A stretch of 64,000 nt of DNA from Kitasatospora cinereorecta (GTDB taxonomy: Bacteria > Actinomycetota > Actinomycetes > Streptomycetales > Streptomycetaceae). The translations under genes and the position numbers were made by a program. Each line of letters opens with the position of its first letter. Positions within the stretch are counted from its first letter, which is position 1. Where the stretch lies: contig NZ_JAMZDX010000006.1 in the NCBI RefSeq assembly GCF_024172095.1, positions 496,001 through 560,000 of the forward strand. Reading direction: 5' to 3'. The notes under the pieces were generated by a model. That model made no database searches. It was given only the letters and a program-made list of their open reading frames with translations, and was not told the origin of the DNA. Shown here one piece after another: positions 54,779-61,999 of the stretch.

Positions 54779-56076
54779 AGCACGGCCCTCGAGGGAAGGT
54801 CGGTGAGGCGGTAGGTGGCGTCCAGGACGGCGCTCTGGCCGGTCAGCCAGCCGAGGTCGCTGCCGGGGTGGACGGTGTGCACGACCACCAGGTCCCAGGT
54901 CTCGGCGGCGGGCTCGACGACGCTGTCGGCGAGCTTGCCGTGCAGGCGGGCCCGGGTCACCAGCGGGTCGTGGAAGGAGACTTCGGCGCCGAGGTCGGCC
55001 AGCTCCTCGAGGATCTCCAGGGCGGGGGACTCGCGCAGGTCGGCGACGCCGGGCTTGTAGCTGACGCCGACCAGCAGGATCCGGGCGCCGGCGACGGGGC
55101 GGCCGCGCTCGCCGAGCAGTTCGCGGACGCGTCCGACGACCTGGCGGGGCCGGCCGGCGATCGCGGTCATCGCGGTGTCGACCAGCGGCGAGGCGATCCG
55201 CAGCCGGCGCAGCTGCCAGAGCAGGTAGTGCGGGTCGCAGGGGATGCAGTGCCCGCCGACGCCGGGGCCGGGGTAGAAGGGCATGAAGCCGTACGGCTTG
55301 GTGGCGGCGGCGTCGATGACCTCGAGCGGGTCCAGCGACAGGCTGCGGCAGTTGTCGGCGAACTCGTTGGCCAGGGCGATGTTGACGGCGCGGAAGGTGT
55401 TCTCGTAGAGCTTGCTCATCTCGGCGGTCTCCGGGGAGGTGACCCGGTGGACCGAGGGGGCGGTGCGCAGCAGGACCTCGGCGGCGAGTTCGGTGCAGCG
55501 TTCGGTGGCGCCGCCGACCACGCGGGGGGTGGAGTCCTGGGCGTGGTGCGCGTTGCCGGGGTCGATCCGCTCGGGGGAGAAGGCGACGTGGATGTCCTCG
55601 CCGACGGTGAAGCCGCGGGCGGTGAGCGGGCCGACCAGCAGGTCGCGGGTGGTGCCGACGTAGGTGGTGGAGGTCAGCATCAGGAGCTGGCCGGGTACGG
55701 CGTGTGCGACGGCGGTGGCGCAGGCGGCGGCGAGTGCGTCGAGGTCGGGCACCAGGTGCGCGTCGACCGGGGTCGGTACGCAGACGATGACGGTGTCGGC
55801 GGCGGCCAGCGCGGCGGGGTCGGTGGTGAGGGTGAGGCGCGGGTCCCGGACGGCGGCGGTGAGGCGCTCGTGGTCGGCGGGCAACAGGTCGACGCTGCGG
55901 TCGCGGATGGCGTCCAGGCGGGCGGCGCTGACGTCGAGTCCGATCACCCGGCTGCCGGAGGTGAGCAGGGCGAGGGCGGTGGGCAGGCCGACGTATCCCA
56001 GACCGACGACGGCGACGGTGGGGGCGTCGGCGTCGTCGGCGTGCCGGGTCTGATGCGGCACGGAATGTGTGAACAT
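54775..56076 (-). CDS. Nucleotide-sugar dehydrogenase (UDP-hexose/UDP-HexNAc 6-dehydrogenase)
   Basis: About 433 residues. NAD-binding GLGYVG at 25-30 and the catalytic Cys277 in GVGGHCIPCDPHYL. The C-terminal domain has VGVSYKPGVADLRESP. The GGHCIP-x-DP form is that of the UDP-GlcNAc/ManNAc (WbpA/WecC) subgroup more than UDP-glucose dehydrogenase, so a uronic acid, perhaps an N-acetylated one, is expected. First gene of the operon; ATG 56076 has a weak ribosome binding site. Confidence 0.88.
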   Translation of the reverse strand: MFTHSVPHQTRHADDADAPTVAVVGLGYVGLPTALALLTSGSRVIGLDVSAARLDAIRDRSVDLLPADHERLTAAVRDPRLTLTTDPAALAAADTVIVCVPTPVDAHLVPDLDALAAACATAVAHAVPGQLLMLTSTTYVGTTRDLLVGPLTARGFTVGEDIHVAFSPERIDPGNAHHAQDSTPRVVGGATERCTELAAEVLLRTAPSVHRVTSPETAEMSKLYENTFRAVNIALANEFADNCRSLSLDPLEVIDAAATKPYGFMPFYPGPGVGGHCIPCDPHYLLWQLRRLRIASPLVDTAMTAIAGRPRQVVGRVRELLGERGRPVAGARILLVGVSYKPGVADLRESPALEILEELADLGAEVSFHDPLVTRARLHGKLADSVVEPAAETWDLVVVHTVHPGSDLGWLTGQSAVLDATYRLTDLPSRAVL

Positions 56077-56523
56077 GTCATGTTCCAGGGGGTTTGATGC
56101 GTACACCAGTTCGGCTGTCGCCGAGGGACCGGAGAAGGATGGAGTGCGCGCCAAGACGGCGGCAAATCGTCCGATTGGGCGTCGGATGGCGCTCTGATGG
56201 CAGGTTTTGACCGGATTGAAGGGGAATTCCGGGCCATTACTGAGAGGTAGCCAGTCCGATTGGGTTCCCGGTTCGTTGAAAATGTGACAGAACCGTGATG
56301 GGGGCTCTGAGGTGGCGTCGGGAGCGGATCTGACGGGAGGTCGGTCGGGGAGGCGCGGGGTGGCCTCCTGGGGCAGGGGTCCTGCGTCGGCGAACCGATC
56401 GCGGTGCGACGGGCGGGTCGAGGGGACGGTGGATCCGCCCGGGTGTGCGATCATATTGCATCGTCAGTGCAAGTTTCTGTCCGTGCGGCGGCTGCGGCGG
56501 ATCGCACGGGTGGGCGGAGGCGG
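56077..56523 (-). promoter_or_regulatory. Exopolysaccharide operon control region with direct repeats
   Basis: 447-bp gap, AT-richer than its surroundings, holding the operon promoter. The 11-bp sequence GTCCGATTGGG occurs at 56169-56179 and 56254-56264, 85 bp apart in the same orientation. No sigma-70 or ECF hexamer pair is convincing. No coding region was seen. Confidence 0.55.
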
Positions 56524-57168
56524 TCAGGCCCGGTCGTAACCGGCCAGCAGGGCGAGGACGGCGGACGCCATGGTCCGGCGGGCCTGCGGCACGCTCAGGC
56601 CGCTGCTGCGCCAGTGGTGCCAGGCGCTCCAGGTGGTGAGCGCGTCGAGGGCGTTGAGCAGATCGGTCCGGCGCTCCTCGGGCAGCGCGTCCAGTTCGAC
56701 GGCGAAGACCTGGGTCAGGCGCAGCCGGGCGAACTCCAGGGTCTGCCGGACCGCCTGCTCGACCCGGTCGGACGGGTTCTCCAGTCGCAGCACCGCGAGC
56801 CGCGTGGGCAGCGCCCACTCCAGGATCCGGGCGCGCTGCTCGGCCAGTGCCGCCACCCGCAGCTCCCGGGGGCCCTCGGTCGGCAGCGGGCGGACCTGGG
56901 CGGTGAGCTGGTCCAGCCGGCGGGTGACGGCGGCCTCGACCAGATGACCCATGTCCTCGAAGTGATGGAAGACCAGCCGGCGGGAGACGCCGGCCCGTTC
57001 GGCGACCTGCTCGGCGACGAACCGGGTCGCGCCGTCGTCGAGCAGCGCGAGCATCGCGTCGGCGATCCGCTCCCGGGTCTGCCGTCCGCGCTCCGTCCGG
57101 CCGTCCACCCGCCCCTGGTCGTCCGGCCGCTGCACCCTGCGCCTCCTCGTCTCGGTGGCCGCCATCAT
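56524..57168 (-). CDS. TetR-family transcriptional regulator
   Basis: 214 residues. N-terminal helix-turn-helix (about 35-80: AEQVAERAGVSRRLVFHHFEDMGHLVEAA) and an all-helical ligand domain. Two start ATGs are adjacent (57168 and 57165). It lies upstream of the exopolysaccharide operon on the same strand, so it may control it; the ligand is unknown. Confidence 0.85.
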   Translation of the reverse strand: MMAATETRRRRVQRPDDQGRVDGRTERGRQTRERIADAMLALLDDGATRFVAEQVAERAGVSRRLVFHHFEDMGHLVEAAVTRRLDQLTAQVRPLPTEGPRELRVAALAEQRARILEWALPTRLAVLRLENPSDRVEQAVRQTLEFARLRLTQVFAVELDALPEERRTDLLNALDALTTWSAWHHWRSSGLSVPQARRTMASAVLALLAGYDRA

Positions 57169-57219
57169 GGCACCGCGCGGGCGACCGGTGCCGGGGACGC
57201 GCTTTCGGAGGGGGCCGGG

Positions 57220-58350
57220 CTACTCGCCGGCGGCGGGGAGTTCGGCGCGGACGGTGAAGCCGCCGTCGGGGGTCGCGGTGGCGGAGAGGGTGCCGCCGAG
57301 CAGCTGGGCGCGTTCGCGCAGGCCGACCAGGCCGTGGCCGCCGCCGGGCAGCGGGGCGGGGACGGGGCCGGAGGGGTGCGGCGGCGGGCCGTTGCGGACC
57401 TCGACCAGCAGCCGGGCGCCGCGGGAGGCGAGGCTGACCCGGACCGGGGCGCCCGGTGCGTGCTTGGTGATGTTGGTCAGCGCCTCCTGGACGGTGCGGT
57501 ACGCGGCCCGTTCGACCGCCTCGGGCCAGGGCCGGTCCTCGGGGGCGAGCTCGGCGGTGACCGCGAGGCCGCTGCCCTCGATCAGCCTGGGCAGGTCCGC
57601 CAGCCGCGGCTGCGGGGCGAGCGGTTCGTCCCGCCGTACGCTGGCGGCGCGCAGCACGCCGACCATCTGGCGCAGCTCCTCCAGGGTCCGCACCGACAGC
57701 TCGCGGATGGTGCGGGCGGTCTCCTTGGCGGTCGGGTCGCCGGTGGAGACCTGGAGCGCGCCGGCCTGGATGGAGATCAGGCTGACCTGGTGGGAGACCA
57801 CGTCGTGCATCTCGCGGGCGAGTCGGGCCCGCTCCCCCGCCAGGACCCGTTCGGCCAGCAGCCGGCTCTCGCGCTGCCGGCCCTCGGTGAGTTCGGCCAG
57901 CCGCTCGGCCAGTTCGCGGCGGGTACGGGCGAGCATGCCGAGTGCGGCGGGTCCGGCCGCGAGCATGATCGACTGGATGGCGTAGAGCGCGTTGTCGCGG
58001 CTGAGTACGAAGATGTCCTCGCCGAGCGGCCAGTGGAAGAACTCGACCAGGGCGAAGGCGCTGGCGCAGACGGCGGTGATCCGGACGCTGGTGTACGCGG
58101 TGGCCACCGAGTAGACCGCGGTGAGCGGGGCGAGCCAGATCTCGGTGATGAAGGCCCCGGGCAGGGTGAGCAGCAGCACGGTGACCGGGAAGCGCCGGCG
58201 CAGCAGCAGGGCGGCGGCGGCCAGTGCGGACAGGGCCAGCTGCCAGGGGGAGGAGTTGCGGGCGACCAGGGCGGCGTCCAGGGCGGCGAGGGCGACGGGC
58301 ACCAGCAGCATGGTGCGCGGCGAGGTCGTCCAGGCCGGGAGGCGTCTCAT
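57220..58350 (-). CDS. Two-component sensor histidine kinase (HisKA_3 type)
   Basis: 376 residues. Four to six transmembrane helices in the first 150 residues, no large external sensor. The dimerisation/phosphoacceptor motif ARLAREMHDVVSHQVSLI contains the phosphorylated His. A HATPase domain follows (EALTNITKHAPG, GGGHGLVGLRERA). ATG 58350 overlaps the response regulator stop by four bases. Confidence 0.92.
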   Translation of the reverse strand: MRRLPAWTTSPRTMLLVPVALAALDAALVARNSSPWQLALSALAAAALLLRRRFPVTVLLLTLPGAFITEIWLAPLTAVYSVATAYTSVRITAVCASAFALVEFFHWPLGEDIFVLSRDNALYAIQSIMLAAGPAALGMLARTRRELAERLAELTEGRQRESRLLAERVLAGERARLAREMHDVVSHQVSLISIQAGALQVSTGDPTAKETARTIRELSVRTLEELRQMVGVLRAASVRRDEPLAPQPRLADLPRLIEGSGLAVTAELAPEDRPWPEAVERAAYRTVQEALTNITKHAPGAPVRVSLASRGARLLVEVRNGPPPHPSGPVPAPLPGGGHGLVGLRERAQLLGGTLSATATPDGGFTVRAELPAAGE

Positions 58351-59018
58351 GCGCCGCTCTGGTCGGTGTCGCGGACCAGGCCGGCGCGGTGGGCGAGCAC
58401 CGCGGCCTGGACCCGGTTGGTGGCGCCGAGCTTGCCGAGGATGGCGCTGATGTGGTCCTTGACGGTGCCGGTGCCGAGGAACAGCCGGTCGGCGATCTCG
58501 GCGTTGGACAGGCCCTCGCCGAGCAGGACCAGGACGTCCAGTTCGCGGCCGGTGAGCTGGCGGGTGAGCGCGGCGGCCTCGGCGTCGGGGCCGCCGCCCT
58601 CGACGTAGCCGCCGATCACGGTGCGGGTGACGGTGGGGGAGAGCACGCTGCCGCCGGAGGCCAGGATCCGTACCGCGTGCACCAGCTGCTCGGGTGCGGT
58701 GTCCTTGAGCAGGAAGCCGGCGGCGCCGGCCCGCAGTGCGGTGCCGATGTACTCGTCGGTGTCGAAGGTGGTGAGCATGGCGACGGCCGGTGGGTCGGGC
58801 AGGGCGCGCAGCCGGCGCAGGACGGTGAGGCCGTCCAGGTCGGGCATCCGGATGTCGAGCAGCACCACGTGCGGGGCGAGTTCGCCGACCAGCTGTTCGG
58901 CCTGGCCGCCGGAGCAGCTGCCGACGACGTCCAGGTCGGGGGCGGAGCCGACGATCAGGCCGAGCCCGGAGCGCACCAGCACCTCGTCGTCCACGATCAG
59001 GACCCGGGTGGTCGGCAT
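58347..59018 (-). CDS. NarL/LuxR-family response regulator
   Basis: 223 residues. Receiver domain (1-120) with the acidic pair DD, phosphoacceptor Asp in LLDIRMPD and Lys in LLKDTAP. A LuxR helix-turn-helix lies at about 155-220 (LTGRELDVLVLLGEGLSNAEIA). ATG 59018 has AAGGAG five bases upstream. Pairs with the overlapping kinase gene. It could regulate itself, the exopolysaccharide genes or the divergent lysyltransferase gene. Confidence 0.93.
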   Translation of the reverse strand: MPTTRVLIVDDEVLVRSGLGLIVGSAPDLDVVGSCSGGQAEQLVGELAPHVVLLDIRMPDLDGLTVLRRLRALPDPPAVAMLTTFDTDEYIGTALRAGAAGFLLKDTAPEQLVHAVRILASGGSVLSPTVTRTVIGGYVEGGGPDAEAAALTRQLTGRELDVLVLLGEGLSNAEIADRLFLGTGTVKDHISAILGKLGATNRVQAAVLAHRAGLVRDTDQSGA

Positions 59019-59233
59019 GTGCACTCCTTCGTTGGCTGCGTCTTCGTTGGCTACGTCCCGGTACGGGCGGGTACGGGCAGCGTACGGGGCCTTAGGGGTA
59101 CCCCCGCCGATCGGCGGGGGTGGGAATCCGCTACCGGATTCACGCAATTCTCATCCGGGGTGGTGAACCATGGAAATCGGGGCTGAATCGCCCGGGTGCC
59201 GTGCGGATGCGCCCCGATATTTGATCGTCTGGA

Positions 59234-61024
59234 ATGGGAGCTGTGTCCACTGTGAAGACGGCGCCCTCGGCCGCGTCCTCCGCGCGTCCTGGTGATGACA
59301 ACGGCCTGATGGCCCGCTGGCGGCCCCGGGCCGTCGCCGCGACGGTCTGGTACCTGCGGCTGATGGCCCTGGTCAACCTGGTGGCGGTGTTCGCGGTGCC
59401 GTTCCGGAACCAGCTGCGCAGCCACCGGGAGGGCGAGTACTTCACGCCGTACCTGGTGACCGGCGGTCTGACCACGGTGATGCTGTCGCTGTTCCTCGCG
59501 GTCGCGATGAGGCGCCGCAAGCGGGCCGCCTGGATCTTCAACGTGGTGCTGTGCGGTGTGTTCAGCGGCGGGTACGTGGCGTTCATGCTGTTCGGCCCCC
59601 AGTACCGCAGCCACCCGCTGAACTGGTTCTCGACTGTCCTGACGGTCGGATTCTTCGTGGCCCTGCTGGTGGGCCGCCAGGAGTTCACCTCCAAGGGCGA
59701 CCGTTCCAACCCGAAGACCGCGGCGGCCGCCACCGTCCTCGGCCTCGCGGTCGGCGGCCTGATCGGCTCGGTGCTGGTCGAGCTGACCAACTCGCTGAGC
59801 GGCGCCGGCTTCGGCACCCGGTTCGTCTACTCCCTCTTCCGCATGGTCACCATCGCCCCCTCGGACCGGGTGGCCGACGTGATCTCCGTCCCGACCTGGG
59901 TCAACGCGGTCATCAACGTGATGGGCGCGCTGCTCTTCCTGGGCGTGGTGTACGTGGCCTTCCGCAGCCCGCGCGGCGAGGAACTGCTCAGCGACGAGGA
60001 CGAGGCGCAGCTGCGCGCTCTGCTGGACAAGCAGGGCGAGCGGGACTCGCTGGGCTACTTCGCGCTGCGCCGGGACAAGGCGGTGATCTTCTCCCCCAGT
60101 CGCAAGGCGGCCGTCGCCTACCGCGTGGTCGGCGGTGTCTCGCTGGCCTCGGGCGACCCGATCGGCGATCCGGAGGCGTGGCCGGGGGCGATCGAGGCCT
60201 GGCTGGGCGAGGCCCGGGAGCACGCCTGGGCCCCGGCCGTGATGGGTGCCTCCGAGGAGGCCGGCGTGATCTACGCCCGGCACGGCCTGGACGCGCTGGA
60301 GCTGGGCGACGAGGCGATCGTCGAGATGGACGAGTTCTCGCTGGACGGCCGTGCGATGCGGGTGGTCCGCCAGGCGTACAACCGGGTCAAGCGGGCCGGG
60401 TACACCGTGCGGATCCGTCGGCACGAGGACATTCCCGAGGCCGAGATGGCCGAGCTGGTGGAGAAGGCGGACCACTGGCGGGACGGGGCCACCGAGCGCG
60501 GTTTCTCGATGGCGCTGGGGCGGCTCGGCGACCCGGACGACGGGCGTTGCGTGATGCTCGAGTGCTTCGACGGCGACGGAAAGCTGCGTGCGCTGCTCAG
60601 TTTCGTCCCGTGGGGTGCAGACGGTCTGTCGCTGGACCTGATGCGGCGCGACCGCGACAGCGAGAACGGCCTGATGGAATTCATGGTCATCGAGCTGTTG
60701 CAGCGCGCCGAGGAGGTGGGTCTCGCGCGGGTTTCGCTGAACTTCGCGATGTTCCGCTCGGTATTCGAGCGCGGGTCGCGCCTCGGTGCGGGGCCGGTCC
60801 TGCGGCTCTGGCGCTCGGTGCTCGGATTCTTCTCCCGCTGGTGGCAGATCGAGTCCCTCTACCGGGCCAATGCGAAGTACCGCCCGATCTGGGAGCCGCG
60901 TTATCTGCTGTTCGAGAAGAGCAGCGAGATCCCGCGGATCGGCCTGGCGAGTGCCCGCGCCGAGGGATTCATCACTGTTCCGAGTCTTCCTGCGCTGTTC
61001 CGGCGACGGCACCGGCGCGGGTAG
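59234..61024 (+). CDS. Phosphatidylglycerol lysyltransferase-like membrane protein (DUF2156/MprF-type)
   Basis: 596 residues. About six or seven transmembrane helices in the first 250 residues, then a cytoplasmic DUF2156 aminoacyl-transferase domain (about 270-590: SGDPIGDPEAWPGAI, RRDRDSENGLMEFMVIELL, SLNFAMFRSVFERG). MprF/LysX-type enzymes transfer amino acids from aminoacyl-tRNA to lipids and lower susceptibility to cationic peptides; the substrate here is unknown. ATG 59234 has a weak ribosome binding site. Confidence 0.85.
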   Translation: MGAVSTVKTAPSAASSARPGDDNGLMARWRPRAVAATVWYLRLMALVNLVAVFAVPFRNQLRSHREGEYFTPYLVTGGLTTVMLSLFLAVAMRRRKRAAWIFNVVLCGVFSGGYVAFMLFGPQYRSHPLNWFSTVLTVGFFVALLVGRQEFTSKGDRSNPKTAAAATVLGLAVGGLIGSVLVELTNSLSGAGFGTRFVYSLFRMVTIAPSDRVADVISVPTWVNAVINVMGALLFLGVVYVAFRSPRGEELLSDEDEAQLRALLDKQGERDSLGYFALRRDKAVIFSPSRKAAVAYRVVGGVSLASGDPIGDPEAWPGAIEAWLGEAREHAWAPAVMGASEEAGVIYARHGLDALELGDEAIVEMDEFSLDGRAMRVVRQAYNRVKRAGYTVRIRRHEDIPEAEMAELVEKADHWRDGATERGFSMALGRLGDPDDGRCVMLECFDGDGKLRALLSFVPWGADGLSLDLMRRDRDSENGLMEFMVIELLQRAEEVGLARVSLNFAMFRSVFERGSRLGAGPVLRLWRSVLGFFSRWWQIESLYRANAKYRPIWEPRYLLFEKSSEIPRIGLASARAEGFITVPSLPALFRRRHRRG

Positions 61025-61195
61025 GGGTGGTCCCTCCGCCGGGGGGCGGAGGGAAACCGGTCCCCACTACTCCTGGGGGATGACATGGGACGGGCGCGAA
61101 AGCTGATGACTTCCCTTTATCCGATGCGTACGGTCGAAGTAGTGGCATAAAGAGTTGTTTCGGTTTCCGCAGGATCGGACGGGGAGCAGGGAGTC

Positions 61196-61975
61196 GTGAA
61201 GCAGATGACCCACGCGGGGGGCGTGCGAAACGGGATCGGCGCATTCGTCGTCCGATCCGCTGTCGCCGAGTGGGGGGTGCTCTTCGGCACCGTCAAGGAC
61301 CGGGTGGTGCGGAAACGCTTCGCCGCCGTACCGCTGGCCGCGGGGGCGACCCTGCTGATCCTGCTGTTCTCCGTTCTCCAGCACCTGCCCGGCGGCGAGC
61401 ACTTCGTCAGCCGGGTCGGCGTAGTCCGGGCCGGGCTGCCGCTGGACCTCTCGCTGCTGCGCACCCCGTTGTCGCTGTACGTGCCGGCGCTGGACCTGCC
61501 GGTGTGGGGGGCGCTGGCCCAGGTGTTCCTGGTCTTCGGCATCGCCGAGATCGTCCTCGGCCGCCGGCTGACCCTGCTGGTCGCGTACGCCTGCACGCTG
61601 GCGGGCACCCTCTTCGCCCGGATCGGCGTGATGATCGGCCCGGAGCACCTGTTCGGCTTCCCGCGGTGGGTCGCGCACGTCCGCGACACCGGCCCGTCGG
61701 CGGCCGTGGTGGCGCTCGCCGTGGTGGTCGCCTTCCGCTGCCGCGCCTGGTGGACGGGCGCCGCGGTCGCCCTGGCGATGGTCGTCGAGGCGGTCCTGCT
61801 GCCCAACCTGGCCGGGCTCGAGCACGTGGTCGCGCTGCTGACGGCGGCGCTGATCGCCGCCTCGGTGGAGGTCTTCGGCGACTTCTGGCCGCGGGTGCTG
61901 GCCGGGGTGGGCGCCGCCGCCTCGATCGCCGCCGAGGCCGGGCGCCGCACCCGGGCCACCGCGCTCACCCCGTGA
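61196..61975 (+). CDS. Rhomboid-like membrane protein
   Basis: 259 residues, about six transmembrane helices. The arrangement PVWGALAQVFLVFGIAEIVLGRR and CTLAGTLFARIG recalls the rhomboid fold, but no catalytic Ser in GxSG is present, so it is probably an inactive relative. The GTG start has GGAGCAGGGAG upstream. It follows the lysyltransferase gene on the same strand, 171 bases away. Function unknown. Confidence 0.75.
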   Translation: MKQMTHAGGVRNGIGAFVVRSAVAEWGVLFGTVKDRVVRKRFAAVPLAAGATLLILLFSVLQHLPGGEHFVSRVGVVRAGLPLDLSLLRTPLSLYVPALDLPVWGALAQVFLVFGIAEIVLGRRLTLLVAYACTLAGTLFARIGVMIGPEHLFGFPRWVAHVRDTGPSAAVVALAVVVAFRCRAWWTGAAVALAMVVEAVLLPNLAGLEHVVALLTAALIAASVEVFGDFWPRVLAGVGAAASIAAEAGRRTRATALTP

Positions 61976-61999
61976 GCGCCCGCCGCTCGTGACGCGGTA

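Noticed and set aside
49975..56523. Integrative element at tRNA-Leu
   Set aside because: No integrase, no duplicated tRNA 3' end and no attachment repeat were seen. The accessory operon follows the tRNA but insertion cannot be shown.
56077..56523. ECF-type promoter (GGAAC near 56245) for the exopolysaccharide operon
   Set aside because: No -10 motif at the required spacing follows the GGAAC, so it is not better than chance.
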